Source of the DNA: Filobasidium wieringae
Lineage: Eukaryota; Basidiomycota; Tremellomycetes; Filobasidiales; Filobasidiaceae
Direction of reading: 5' to 3'
NCBI GenBank assembly: GCA_001600055.1
Contig: BCIV01000010.1
Location: forward strand, 806,001 to 870,000
Length of the DNA: 64,000 nucleotides
The notes beneath the pieces are model-generated. The model was not told where the DNA came from, made no database searches, and saw only the letters and a list, made by a program, of their open reading frames with translations. A program made the translations under genes and the position numbers. Positions 15,341-26,727 of this stretch are shown in pieces (the stretch's first letter is position 1; every line of letters starts with the position of its first letter).

Positions 15341-16230
15341 ATGAAGGTCTACTCCCTATCCCTCTTGTCAATAAACTCGGCAACTCCAGCCACCTCAACC
15401 GTCTTATCGCAAGTCAACGATCTAAGCAGTTTCTCTTTCTACCAGCGAGGTTCCGTCGGAGAGTTTATGGGATTCTTTACCAAGGTGAGTAGGCCTTTAT
15501 TGTCATTTGAGGAGAAAAGAAGTACGTGAGGGCTGATCATCTGAATACGTCTGTTACGTTTTAGACCGTTGCGGAAAGGACTCAGCCCAACACTCCCGCC
15601 TCTGTGGAAGAGAACAGTTACAAGGCTCATGTCTTCCGAACTGCTGCAGCACCGGGAAAGACTGGACTTGCAGGTGAGTCAAGCTGTAGCATTTGAAACA
15701 CAATAGGCCTCTGACGCAAACCGCCTCCGAATCCTTAGCGGTCATGATCACCGACCTCGAATACCCTTACCGACCAGCATTCACTCTCCTCTCCAAGATT
15801 TTGGACGAGCAATCTGCTCTATCCACTCAACTCCCCACTCCCTCCTCGACGGGAACATCCGCCTCCAACCCTTCCTTAGCAGCTTCCGGTGGACTCTCCC
15901 CCGCTCAGAAGGGTAAAATCGAAGCGACTCTGCAACAATATCTATCCAAATACCAGGACCCTGCTCAAGCCGATACGATCATGAAGGTTCAGAAGGAGTT
16001 GGACGAGACTAAGATCGTCCTCCACAAGACCATCGAAAGCGTTTTGGAGAGAGGAGAGAAACTGGACAATTTGGTAGAGAGGAGTAACGCTTTGAGTAAT
16101 CAGAGTAAGATGTTTTACAGGACTGCTAAGAAGGTAAGTCGCGAAAGATTCTTCCACCACTCCCGAACGGACCTGGTGGCTGATACTGCATCACGATGTA
16201 CAGCAAAACTCCTGTTGTGTCGTCATGTAA
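15341..16230 (+). CDS. YKT6: v-SNARE YKT6 (longin domain, prenylated)
   Basis: A SNARE for ER-Golgi, endosomal and vacuolar fusion, anchored by lipids rather than a membrane helix. Exons 15341-15484, 15565-15673, 15739-16133 and 16204-16230 sum to 675 nt, 224 residues. The longin domain holds [20 protein letters not shown] and YKAHVFR. The SNARE helix holds [19 protein letters not shown], with the zero-layer arginine. The tail QNSCCVVM is encoded by its own 27 nt exon and ends in a CAAX box preceded by a second cysteine, as in human and yeast YKT6. The protein is about 25 residues longer than usual because of a Ser/Pro/Thr-rich insert before the SNARE motif. YKT6 is a farnesylated protein; Ste24, encoded 12 kb away, processes some CAAX proteins, but no direct link is implied. 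Confidence 0.95.
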
Positions 16231-17332
16231 TCGCCCCACCCTATTCTATCCCATCTCATTCTAACTCAGGCCATCGAATGTCCCCTTTTCGTCTGCCACT
16301 GGTCGGACTTGGATTGTATTTATATGTCTTATATGCAGATTGGAACCGATATAATTGTCTTTTCAGACTTGGTCTCGCAGGATCGCTAGGTTTTGGATGG
16401 CCGGTAGTGGGGTTCAACGACTCAGAAATGAGGTGTGAGATTTGAGAGGTCTGATTAATCGATGCAGTGAGAGCAGAAGTGCTGAGAGGCGTGTTTCAGA
16501 GGTGGAATCGAGACAGGCTGAGGCTATATACACTGGCGCACCTCTGCGGACGTGCTTCCCACTAGCATCGGTCGTCGATCAGGGAGGACTCGGCCAGCCT
16601 TGGCAATCACTGATCCGAGTCATCGCTGCGGCCGTCTTCATTACGCTTGGGTCATGAAAGACATCTCGAGTGCTTGATAGACCGATTGCGCGCAAAGGCT
16701 GGTGTTGAAGCTTGTACCGAGCTACGGAGTCTCTGACAATTTGTGAAATCACGACGTCTAGAGCTATCAGGTTTTCATGAGACAAGAGACACTAGCGCTG
16801 TACGAAGCCTAACACCACGCCTATATTGGTGATACGGGGTGGCGTTTCGCAAAATCGTGATAAGTGCTCTGGGGCATGTCGAGCCTGCTAATCCACTGTA
16901 GTCTATACACAAGTCAACATCAAGCTGATTAATTGGCTGACACACGGCTAAAATGAGAACAGACTTTCCCCCAACTACAGAATTCCCCCAACTACAGAAG
17001 TCAAAGATCCCAAGCCCCGAGGTAGAAGGTGAAAATCCAAATTCTAGTCAAGACGATAAAGAAGGTGAAGGAGAAGAGATCTCAATGGAAAAGAAACTCG
17101 AATGCCTGGAGTTGAAATTTTCAGAAACATCTACATTATTACCTGCGTCTCTCATGGCAAGTTTTTTGCTCATTGTCGTTCTCTTCCAGCTACCTCTACA
17201 TCCTCTTCTTCCCCGTTGTCATCCCCCTCGTTCAATGACCCCTCAAGCGACAGCAGTTCCGCTCCTTCAGGAGCTTCTTCCCGTCCAAGATCAGGGGTCC
17301 TTTTATGGGCCTATTCCTGATTTCAGCGCACG
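16231..17332. other. Intergenic region downstream of YKT6
   Basis: Apart from the doubtful frame at 16953-17369, nothing with gene structure was seen. The sequence between 16440 and 16800 has scattered short frames only. Confidence 0.35.
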
Positions 17333-17369
17333 TAGGGAGATTGCCTTAGGGGGAGGAACGTGCTCCTAG
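16953..17369 (+). CDS. Doubtful open reading frame overlapping the end of small-family copy 2
   Basis: The frame is open for 138 codons. It begins MRTDFPPTTEFPQLQKS, has an acidic stretch (DDKEGEGEEISMEKK) and a weak hydrophobic span, and its last 12 codons are antisense to the repeat shared by copies 2 and 3. A Ser-rich alternative frame follows a possible acceptor at about 17189, and the minus strand here is Glu-rich. I cannot tell whether this is a gene, a decayed gene end, or chance. No function is proposed. Confidence 0.2.
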   Translation: MRTDFPPTTEFPQLQKSKIPSPEVEGENPNSSQDDKEGEGEEISMEKKLECLELKFSETSTLLPASLMASFLLIVVLFQLPLHPLLPRCHPPRSMTPQATAVPLLQELLPVQDQGSFYGPIPDFSARREIALGGGTCS

Positions 17370-17600
17370 GAATGAGACTTCGTTGAGTATTTCGACCTGT
17401 CGTGCCCTTACTTTGACCCGTTGGGCCCTTTCCTGCTGCCTCTGAGCTAGTCTGTCTCGCTGTTCAGCCTTTTGCTAAGTTTGTTTCCGATGACGGCGAT
17501 ATCGTAGGTCGTAGCTGGTGTCCGGAGTGGGAGGTTCTCTCCAACGTGTGGAATAGAGGTTGCCGTGATGGTTGTGGCCTGAAGGGTATTTAGAAGGCAT
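17333..17600 (-). pseudogene. Small-family copy 2, mosaic and probably broken
   Basis: Read on the minus strand it starts MPSKYPSGHNHHGNLYSTRW from the ATG at 17600 and ends at a stop at 17475 after only 41 codons. Three blocks are visible. Block a (17509-17579) matches copy 3 (21735-21805) at 68 of 71 bases. A 37 bp middle block (17472-17508) does not match copy 3 but lies inside a 50 bp segment shared with the copy 1 neighbourhood (49 of 50 bases). Block b (17333-17471) matches copy 3 (21843-21981) at 138 of 139 bases. The middle block has the same length as the one it replaces and brings an early stop. Unless an unseen splice removes it, the copy is truncated relative to copy 3. Confidence 0.6.
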
Positions 17601-18184
17601 AACTGAGCTGCAGCCTTGGCGGACGAAGGGGTTCCTGATCATTCCGTGCCGATCGGCGTGACTATCGTGCGCGCCCGACCAGCTGCCAAGCGTGAAACAC
17701 CGGGGATTTTTTGTTGCCCCGATCACTGAGAGAGACATGATCAACAGCACCGTGTTGTGGCTATGTAGATCAGCTAGTTGTATTGACAGTCCGGACCGGT
17801 CGGACGGCCTCGGCGTCGTCATGGTAATAATGTGGGGCCACGCAAGTCTCCGGAACATGCAACGCCAAGCTCGCGGAGGCACTTGAGTAAGTGAAACTAC
17901 CGACCCGAACTAGATAAAACTTGGCAGAGCGAGCGATCGAGAAGGCCATTAACGATATCAATATGAGATTAATCTACAACTTCGACTTGGACGTTCGAAG
18001 CATACTTGGCAATTGGCGACCATGGGCTTTGTATTTCGGAACACCATGACGAAATCGACACAGCGCAGTCGTGTTCAATTTAGTATATATACCGGAAGGT
18101 CTGCTGAACGTATCTGCTGCCTATTTCAGTACTGTTCTCTAACTTCATAAACACTCATACCTCCATCACTTCCAAATACTCATT
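17601..18184. promoter_or_regulatory. Divergent intergenic region with TATA box before the CHRD gene
   Basis: A TATATAT motif at about 18084-18090 lies roughly 100 bp before the CHRD-protein ATG at 18185, followed by a CTTCATAAACACTCATACC-type leader. This fits a TATA-driven, regulated promoter. No gene was seen in the rest. Confidence 0.45.
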
Positions 18185-19060
18185 ATGCGTCTCACTGCCC
18201 TCATCCTTGCCCTGCCTGCACTGGCCATGGCTATGCCCGCTAAGAGGGAGAACGACGGGCACAAGAAGCCTGCACCTCACAAGGAAGACAAGCACGACGA
18301 TCATGAATCGTATGGCCTTGGGGACGTCTTCCACTTCACCTCCACATATATCGCTTACGCCGGAGCCGATCAGGTGTAGGTCATCCCTGCCTGCACGGAT
18401 TTTCGCTACGTGCTAAGTCGTTCGCGTTCGTATGTGCAGAGTCAACAACAGCCAAGTCGCGGTTCCAGGTGAACCAGGGGCTTACGGGACATTCATCTTC
18501 GGGATCAACGCACCAGAAGAGTTGATCTGTTACGTGAGTCCATCGTGCCCTTGTGGGAATCGAACTCTATATTGATACTCGTCTGCGCGTATAGAACATC
18601 ACTGCTTACATCTCAGGCAACTACTCCAGTCCCGCCGTCACTGCAACTCACATCGTAAGTCACGCGAATCACCTTTGTGCACATCCTTCCGCCGCTGATC
18701 ATACGGAATTGCAAATCACAGCACCAAGCTGTCAAAGGTCGGGCCGGACCACCCAGGATCGCCTTCCCTAACCCTACTATCGTTTCCCCCGTAGACGACT
18801 TCGGTCGAAGGGTTTCCTACGGTTGTCTGCAAGGACCTTTCCGGACTGGAGTCTTGGCCAACGGTAGTAAGTCTTCCCTCGTGGTTGTTGTCCTCGCCCT
18901 GTCAGCTACTAATGTCATTTTTGCCTTAGCCGACACCGGGGCTGGATTCAGTCTGGCTCAGATCGAAGCGGACCCATCTGGTTTCTTCGCTGATACCCAT
19001 ACCGCTCGATTTACTGCTGGAGCCATCCGAGGACAGTTGCAAGAAGACAACCGAAGCTGA
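18185..19060 (+). CDS. Secreted CHRD-domain protein with His/Asp-rich N-terminus
   Basis: Exons 18185-18375, 18440-18533, 18595-18654, 18722-18866 and 18930-19060 sum to 621 nt, 206 residues. The protein begins with a signal peptide (MRLTALILALPALAMA), then a short Lys-Arg site and a His/Lys/Asp-rich stretch (HKKPAPHKEDKHDDHESYG) that could bind metal. The C-terminal part is a CHRD (chordin-type) domain, ending in FSLAQIEADPSGFFADTH and FTAGAIRGQL, the usual end of fungal and bacterial CHRD proteins. NNS and NYS sequons are visible. Function in fungi is unknown; an extracellular or wall role is inferred from the signal peptide. A TATA box about 100 bp upstream suggests regulated expression. 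Splice junctions were chosen to keep the CHRD frame. Confidence 0.85.
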
Positions 19061-19189
19061 AATACAGGCAAATCATCTGAGAGAAGTTTGAAACATAAGT
19101 TGTGAAAACCATGTCGTAAGAATACCCGAATTATAATCATATCAATGCAATACCGAATATACAACGCACTGTGCTGCTCGTGAACTCAT

Positions 19190-20921
19190 CTATTTTCCGA
19201 AGACGTCTTGCTCTTCTTTCTGAGCCTCCTTCTCAGCTCTGATTTCCAGACTCTCACGAGGAGTATCCATCAGCTTCGATTCGAGCTGCAACCTCCCCAT
19301 TTGACCTCTGCCTGATCTCCGACCGTCTTCTAGCTCTTCTACCTTACTCTCGCCAGGCTCTTCTGTGCGAAGCGACAGCCAAGGCATAGGTAAACCCGGT
19401 CTTTGCGGGCTGATCGTAGACTCCGTCATCCCTCTCTCCCTCGTCCCCAACTTAGGTCCAGTCGAGCCAATCATTATCTCTTCCCTTCCCGCGTCCGTTC
19501 CTCCAACATTAGGTTCAGGAGCATAACTTTCTCTCCTCATTCGCTGAGCTCGACCACCTGTGCCTCCTAGCGAATAATAGCTGCCCGCTTCCGATTGCTG
19601 AGTCATAGCTCTTGGTCTCCTTATAGGTGTGTTTGGTACACCTGGAGTACTGGGCATGGGAGGGTCGAGGGGTGGAAGAGGAGAAGCGAGTGGGATATCG
19701 GCGATATGAGCCGTGAAGGATGTTCCCCTCCAAGAAGCATAAGAACCGCTCCTCGTTCTTCCTCTGATCGAGCTGGGTGTTCGGGGAGGAGCACGGATCG
19801 ATAAGGGTGTCTGGGGAGGGGGAAGTGCTACAGGTGTAGAAGGAGGTATGTCTTGAGCCGTAGATGTAGGAATGGGAGTAAGAGTTTCTTCGACAGGCTC
19901 GATGGGTTGATCCTCGAAAACGAGATTGTGTTCGGCCTGGGAGCCTAGTGCGAGTAGAGCGATTATGGGATTGGTCAGAATGCCCAGTAAGAATCCATAG
20001 ACTAATTTGATAGCCTGTGAAACAGATTATCAGGATCTGACCCGAACTCAGTCCGCTTCTCCAACGGAAACTAGGCACTCACCTGAGGAGCCCAGACATT
20101 TCCCATGTTCCCTTTCCCGTAAATCGGTCCCAGGATCACAATTGCTAGACACCAAAGTGGGAACCCAACAACCAGACCCAGCCCCAGTCCCTGCACCGCA
20201 GTCCAACCCAGTCGTTTGAAGAACGTTCGCAAACGATGTCCGGGTGGAAGGTCGAGTAGCATATTCTGCTCCGTTCCTTCGAAGATGAAACGGATGAGCA
20301 TCCAGAAATAGAACCTGAATGTCTTTGGAGGTATGGTAGAGTTGACATTTGTTATCTGAGAGGAAGAGGATGATCCAGCTGATCCTTCTTTCGGCTGTCG
20401 CTCAGGATCGGTCGGTCCAGATGATTTGGGTCGGAGGGAATGGAAGAATCCTCTAGGATCAGGGAGGTGCTGGACGTGAGGCCAGACGTAGGGGAGAGGT
20501 TTAATCATGCTGTGATGTAGATCTGTGTGGACTAGTGTCGAGGTGATGATCATCTGCAAGAGTATACAGTAACTTTAGGTGGTTAGGCGAGCTGGAAGTA
20601 GGTATGGTATCGAGAATAAACTGACTTACAGATACTGCCGTCTGAATGAACGGTGTTACTCCTAGATCTCCAGCAATCGTGTTCTATCACATGACCAACC
20701 ACTTCGTCTCTGTCTCCCCTTTGCCCAGTTGCTCAGCCTGAACTTACTTTACTAAACACCCACATCCTCACGTCTTTCTGTCCGTGGTACATAGCATAAG
20801 CTATTCCGAAGTTAGCGCCTCCATCCACGAGACCAGCGATCAGGCATTGGGTGCCTGCGATGTAAATCCATTGTTTTGTTGTAAGGGGCAATGGAAAGGG
20901 AAAGAGGATGGATTTGAGCAT
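19190..20921 (-). CDS. Fungal integral membrane protein of unknown function (DUF2456-like)
   Basis: Exons 20748-20921, 20630-20683, 20083-20553 and 19190-20014 sum to 1524 nt, 507 residues. The N-terminal half has four or five membrane spans: QWIYIAGTQCLIAGLVDGG, a span near TPFIQTAVSMIITSTLVH, FRFYFWMLIRFIFEGTEQ, LGLGLVVGFPLWCLAIVILG, and VYGFLLGILTNPIIALLALG. The C-terminal 240 residues are cytosol-like, rich in Ser, Pro, Thr and Arg, and end in a charged helix (ESLEIRAEKEAQKEEQDVFG). The arrangement recalls the DUF2456 family of fungi, named from memory. No enzymatic motif was seen. The ATG at 20921 is the first one upstream in frame; the N-terminus is short for the family, so an earlier exon is possible. 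Confidence 0.75.
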
Positions 20922-21683
20922 GTCGAAAAGATATATGCCCAGGCCGAGTTGAGGTAGATTCTACAGATTCGAAGCGTTTTCCCTTTCTGGATCGGATCTG
21001 ATTCTTTATCGTTCCTTTCTGGATCGGATCTGATTCTCGATAAAGAATCTATAGCGGTTGGAGGGGGTATAGTCAGATCATGCTACGACTCTGCTATGTC
21101 CGGTATGTAGGAAGAGGGAATGGACGAGTAACGGATCCATCAACCTGTCGAAGCCCTATCAAGCCAAGTACTTCTCATATTTTCTCGTGATTGATGCCGT
21201 CGACCCTGCGCGTTTCCGAACTACGCAATCGCGAAACGACCTAGATCGATGTCGCATTTGAAGACTCTATACGCTATGTGCTGGGGAATACATCCACTGG
21301 AAGAATGGATGAGCCAAGGTATAATGAGCAAACGCTAAGGCTATTCCTGACGGGATTTGCGTTTTCGCCATCCGGCGACGAGCGGGCCTTATTAGGCAAA
21401 AGAAGTACTACAGATGAGGGTGCACATTTCCAATTTTGCGATATATGGTCGGGGCAACAGGCAACAGGATTATGTTAATTATATTCATCGAGCTGATCGA
21501 TAGAGATGACTTGCGAAGCGACTACAATTAAGGATTGCAGAAAGATCCTGAAGCAACAGAACTCATGAGATCGTATTGTAACATGAAACGAGACCCTCGG
21601 AAGGATTGACGAGCCTCGAATGAAAACAGACCGAATACGAGTGAAGATCGTCACGGGCTCAGGGTTCGGTCGATCTTACCGTT
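20922..21683. other. Intergenic region with a short tandem and inverted repeat
   Basis: It holds the repeat listed at 20982-21048. No gene structure was recognised between it and copy 3; a 66-codon frame at 21278-21478 has no features. Confidence 0.35.
20982..21048. repeat. Two direct copies of a 24 bp unit with 11 bp inverted arms
   Basis: The unit CCTTTCTGGATCGGATCTGA plus TTCT occurs at 20982-21005 and again at 21014-21037. The bases ATTCTTTATCG at 21001-21011 and CGATAAAGAAT at 21038-21048 are exact inverted partners around the second unit. It lies just upstream of the membrane-protein gene on the minus strand, so it could be a slipped duplication in its promoter. Confidence 0.7.
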
Positions 21684-21981
21684 ATGCCTTCTCAATACCT
21701 CACCAAGTACAAATACCCCACCAAGTACCCCAAAGGCCACAACCACCACGGCAACCTCTATTCCACACGTTGGAGAGAACCTCCCACTCCAGACACCAGT
21801 TACGAAGTACCAGAGACAGCTGAAGAAAAGAGAATTCAGAAGAAGGCTGAACAGCGAGACAGACTAGCTCAGAGGCAGCAGGAAAGGGCCCAACGGGTCA
21901 AAGTAAGGGCACGACAGGTCGAAATACTCAACGAAGTCTCATTCCTAGGAGCATGTTCCTCCCCCTAAGGCAATCTCCCTA
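21684..21981 (+). CDS. Small basic protein, local family copy 3
   Basis: From the ATG at 21684 the unspliced frame gives 94 residues, ending at 21968. It starts MPSQYLTKYKYPTKYPKG, has a Tyr/His/Asn-rich section (GHNHHGNLYSTRWREPP), then a charged helix (ETAEEKRIQKKAEQRDRLAQ). A GTAAGG donor after ERAQRVK and an acceptor TCATTCCTAG 50 bp later would instead give an ending EHVPPPKAISL. I do not recognise the family. Copy 1 shares the start and helix pattern, and copy 2 shares near-identical DNA in inverted orientation. Of the three copies this one has the cleanest open frame, so it may be the active member. Confidence 0.45.
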
Positions 21982-23649
21982 TGAGCGCCGAGATCGGTGA
22001 TGGGCTGATCACAGAACCCCTTCAACCCAGTGACGATGATCATCGCAGGTAGAGCTCGTAACGGTCTCGCATTCTCGGAACATTTCAAGGATCCGCATGA
22101 TCCGCATGATCTGCACGATCTCCATTACAACCTCTCCCCCTTTTCTCCGATCAACCACAATCCACCGAAAAACACCCCAACCTCGAGCTCCCCCACATCC
22201 ACATCTTACCCACCTTCACCTGTTTATCCCAAACCGGATCTCCCTGAACGGCAATAGTACCCGAATAAACCTTTGGTTCTGCTAAGCCGATTGATCCTGA
22301 ACTGATCGAAATCAAATATGTAAACCGGAGATATAGGAGCGGGCGCAGGGGGGACGATCGATCTCAATCGACACTCTCCCGGTTCAACATGTCGTGGTAA
22401 GAGAGGTACTTACCGTCCATTCGCTGCTCAGTGGGGATTGGCGACTTGTGATCCGATAAAGATCGTTTTCGGTAAAAACATCATGCGGATTGTAGATTGT
22501 GATCTGCTCCTCTACGCTTGCCTTTGTAGGTCCGAACAGGGGTGAGGTGCGAGGGGAGAGGATTGAGGGCGAGGGTCAAGACGAAGAACGTTATACGAAA
22601 CGTAGTATCGCAACGAATCCCATCCTCTAGCCCCTACCCCCTTTCGAGCCTGAACCCGAATCGCAGTCGGACCAATTCCAAAGCGGGGGGGGGAACAAGA
22701 TCATAAACCCAGCGGTGATTCGAAACGAAACGGAGAAGGTGTAACGAGACTGAGGTATTTACTGTATGGACTAGCAAGTGGAAGGAAGGTACCAAATGAG
22801 CAAATGATCGATCGATCAGGTAGAGGTTTTATCATTGCCTGTTGATGACGACAGGCAACGAGGAATAGGGACGTACCATGGGCGAAAATTTGTTTCCCGC
22901 TCCACCCGCCCGCTTCATCCACGCCTCGAACGTATCTGTCTCGCAAGATAGAGAGAGAGGAGAGAGGAGGGAGGGAAGGACCGGTACTGTTTCCAGAAGG
23001 ATAAGGGTTTACTAGCGTTCGTGGAAGGCGTATCCACCATCCTCCATTCCTTCGACTAAGAAGAGTAGGTCGTCGGCGTAGGTCGGGTCCTGAATGAGAG
23101 GGATTAGGGGCAGTGAGGAATGGACAAGGAAGGACGCTCACCCTGATTAAGATCGATCGATGAACAGTCCCCCTGCGTTCAACCCCAACCCGTCCGACCA
23201 TCTCAAATCCATCCGATAGGGAACGTCACTCTTCCCTCCTCCGACTCGCACGTTTCAGGTCGAGCGTCGGCCTGTCTCATGCATGTCTCTCCGTCCGTCC
23301 TCGGCCTTCAAGGTCAAATCACGTGATCCTTCCCCGATAACCGTATTTATTCCTGGAAACGCCGGTGATGACGAATCGATGACGCCCTCTACCCATACGC
23401 AGCGAGCGTATGCCAACTGCCAAGGGCGTACGTCATCCGGTGGTCTCGTGGCTCGTTGCGTTGCCCGTGCACGATCATCAAAGGGGGTTCATAGGGGATG
23501 GAAGCGTCGATACGGTCAAAGGGTAGGGACCTGCGTTTCAAAGGAGGAAGAGGTTCTTTCTTATTGTTCCTCATCACTCGTCACTCATCACTCGATCACG
23601 CTCTACGCCCTACGCCCTACGCCCTACGCTCTGCACCACACTCATCGCG
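21982..23649. other. Intergenic region upstream of the GRAM-VASt gene
   Basis: 1.7 kb with GC-rich patches, a run of ten G near 22685, and three repeats of CCTACG near 23605-23625 in the leader just before the ATG. A 166-codon minus frame at 22701-23201 has no domain and looks like chance in Pro/Arg-rich antisense. No gene is called. Confidence 0.35.
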
Positions 23650-26216
23650 ATGACAGACACCCACCCGGTCTCCCCGTCGGATCAACCCTCCGCTGGAGGG
23701 TACGCTCTCCATAACAACGCAAATGGGAACACGGAGTATGGAGATCTACCGCCCGTCGTCTCTTATACGAACATCAACACGGAACGGCCGTTGATCGTCA
23801 ACACCGCTCCTGCTCCTCCTTCCCTCACTTCCACCTCGACCTCGACCTCGACCGCGACGGAAGAGATGCCTCCCCGCGTAACGTTCGTACCGGCTATCAC
23901 GACCACCCAACCTGGACCTCCCACCGTCCCCATGTCCCAGTCCCAGTCCAACTTCACCTCCAACCCCCAACCCTCTCCTTCCAATGCCGCCAACGACCTC
24001 CCCATTCCCAAAACGAGGAACAGGTCCGGCTCCACCGCCACGACCAACACGACCGATTCCACCTGGACCGTCAGTTCGGGCGAGTCCTGTGTAAAGGAAA
24101 AGAGGATCAAGGAGTGGAGGAAACATTTCGATACGGATGAGGAGGAGAGGTTGGTCTGTAGTAAGTTGTCGTCGCTCGTCTTGCTCCCTGGTTTCTGGTG
24201 TGATCGGTTGGGAAAGACGTCGATACTGATCCCGACATTCGTCTCTCTTCTCTTCTTTTCTTTTTTCTTCTTCTCCTTTTTCTTGCTTTGGACGCGATCT
24301 GATCTGCGATCCGGTAGCTCACGGATGTGCGCTGGTGGTCCAGATCATGATCCATGGGAGAATGTATCTGACCAATAAGAACGTCTATTTCCGTGCCAAC
24401 ATCCTGGGGATCGTCACCAAGGTCAGCCTCTTCTCTTTCCCCCCATCCCCATAACATTACGCGGACCCCGATCTGATCCTTGGGAATGTCCACGCCACAG
24501 CGCCAGATCCCTATCGAAAGCATCACCTCCATCCTCCCCCGGAACGTCGCGGGTTCCATCCCCAACGCCATCGAGATCCTCTTCACACCCCCCTCCATCC
24601 CTTCTTCCAACAGCACCACCTCCCTCTCCCCCGAATCGGACGGCAGTGACGAGAACAGGGCGCTCTTCACGACCCTTCCCCAGAGGGACCATACCCTGGG
24701 GATCCTCGTGGATCAATGGCGCAGTGGAAGGGGAGGAACTTATGAGGCTTTCCTGAAGAGCGAGGCGGGGGAGGGGTTGAGAGGTTACGTACCTGGGACG
24801 GATCAGGGGAAGATCGGAGCGAACGTGAATTCGAACGCCGCCGTGGGGGGTGGGGCGGGGTATGAGAGCGATTCCTCCTCCTCCTCCACCACTCACGCCG
24901 GGTCCCATCCCGACCCTGCGAAACCCACCCCCTCTTCTTCTTCCTCGGGGAAACAGGCAGGCGGAGGATCTTCCGGCCCCGATTCGTCCACGACCGGACC
25001 TCACCCGGCTACTCAGGCGGATACACCTGATCTGGAGAAACAGGCGTTGCATACCCGCTTACCGAGCGAGCCGAAGAGGGTTTACGAGTTGTTATACCAT
25101 AAACCCGAGTTCTTGGAGGGGATCTGGAAGGGGGAGGGCATGAAGGGTGAGTCGGCCGGGTGGTGGTGGTGGTTTTCTTCGGAGAACGGAGGATGGGAGA
25201 TTGATTGATTGATTGATCGATTCTTTTTTTGTGATGAAGATATCCACGTGGAGCCTTGGCAGAATAACAAACGGACGTTCGATTACTCTCGTCCGCTCGG
25301 TGGCAAGTTCGGTTCGACCCATTGCGAGTCGGAGGAGACCATCCTCCAGCCCTCGGAGAAGGGGGATTGGTGGGGTGTGGAAGGGACCACCCGGACGCCC
25401 GGTGTACCCGCGGGCAAGAGTTTCTTGACTCGTTCAAAGACTACCTTTACTTATGCCGAGGGTGGGGGGACGGTGATGCATGTCACTTACCAGGTCGAGT
25501 GGACGGGGAAATCTATGCTCAAGAGTGAGTCCGGGGGCGTCTGCGTTTGCGTAGGAGCGGATGAGGGGGGTGGGGTGTTGATGCATGGGTTTCTTTTCGG
25601 CTAGGTACGATCAATAAACAGGCAGAGACGGGGCAACAGAGTTGGAACTCTCTTCTTGCCAAGGAGTTGAAAAAGTACATCAAGGAGCACCCGGAGGAGT
25701 TCCCTAAGACTGGGAATGACGAGGGGGTCGATGGTTAGTCTTTCGGTCGATTTTCGTGCACGATGTTCGAGGGTGTTGATTCGGTGATTTCCCCGAACAG
25801 AGGACGAGGAGGCTATCGAGGCCGCTTCCAAATCGGACGGACCTCGGGTTCCTTCCACTACGACAAGGGGAAAAGGAGCTTCCCCTACCACCACCAGCAA
25901 TCCCAGTTCAAGCGACTCGGACGAATTCGATCCGATCGGTTGGATAACGGATGACCCGCTCAGGGCAGCTATCAGCGCCGTCCTCATCACCATCATCCTC
26001 CTCTACGCTTGGGGCTTGATCAAGGGGCTCTTTGTCGGACAGACGGTCAGGATCAGTAAGAAACGGTTGGTCGCGCTCGAAGCGATTGAGAAACAGTTCT
26101 TGGCTGGTCTGAGCGCCGGGACGGGTGCGGGTGGGCAGGTGGGCAGGGAGGAGGTCGGTGGGGTGGCCACGGAGACGATCATCAAGAAGATCGTACGACC
26201 TCGAACTACCGGTTAG
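23650..26216 (+). CDS. GRAM-VASt sterol-transfer protein (LAM/Aster family)
   Basis: LAM proteins sit in the ER at membrane contact sites and move sterols from the plasma membrane. Exons 23650-24160, 24318-24421, 24501-25146, 25240-25524, 25605-25733 and 25801-26216 sum to 2091 nt, 696 residues. The N-terminal 150 residues are Ser/Thr/Pro low complexity. A GRAM domain follows (about 150-240: KEWRKHFDTDEEERLVC, MIHGRMYLTNKNVYFRANI, IPIESITSI). A Ser/Gly-rich linker leads to a VASt domain (about 395-560: KRVYELLYHKPEFLEGIW, WQNNKRTFDYSRPLGGKFG, GKSFLTRSKTTFTYAEGGG, LAKELKKYIKEHPEEF). One membrane span near 606-630 (AVLITIILLYAWGLIKGLF) anchors it. This order matches yeast Lam and human GRAMD1. 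A GATT tandem tract (25198-25218) lies in the third intron. Confidence 0.9.
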
Positions 26217-26727
26217 GTTCTGGGTGCTGGGAAACGTAGGGAATCGAAAATGAGGTGTATCTTTTTTGTTTTTTGTCATGTGTCGTTATTGAATTATGAA
26301 ACGTTGTGCTCTTTGAACGGGATGAGAATGAGGAGATGGCTCGATCGGGGATCTGACGGTGGGAAGTGATATGCTACTGATATGTCAAGAATTCGAAGGA
26401 TGCTCCTCCTAATCCTGATCTCGAATCATGCTCATTCGCCATTGTCAAAAAGACCAGGCTTGTTACAGTACATAATGAATACGAACAAAAGAAAAGGAAA
26501 GCGTCCTTTCGGTCTTTTCGTTTCATGTCCGCGCGCGATTCAGCGGCGAGGATCGTCGATGATCTTTCTGTTCAGATGAACGAATGGGGATATCGTCAGA
26601 GGATAGACTACTGAAGCGACCATGACGGTATATCAACCTCCGCATATTATTCTCTTCATTCAAGGCGTCTTTTTCATCACAGTACCACTTCCAACAACCC
26701 TACCACTCGTGGTCACACTAGAGCACG
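26217..26727. other. Intergenic region, no gene seen
   Basis: Between the GRAM-VASt gene and the next small gene. The end of this stretch is an ACCACTTCCAACAACCC-type leader. Confidence 0.4.

Noticed and set aside
22701..23201. 166-codon open frame on the minus strand
   Set aside because: Pro/Arg/Ser-rich antisense composition in a GC-rich promoter region, with no domain or intron signals.
23746..24126. Gly/Arg-rich open frames opposite the GRAM-VASt N-terminus
   Set aside because: They are antisense shadows of the Ser/Thr/Pro-rich coding exon.
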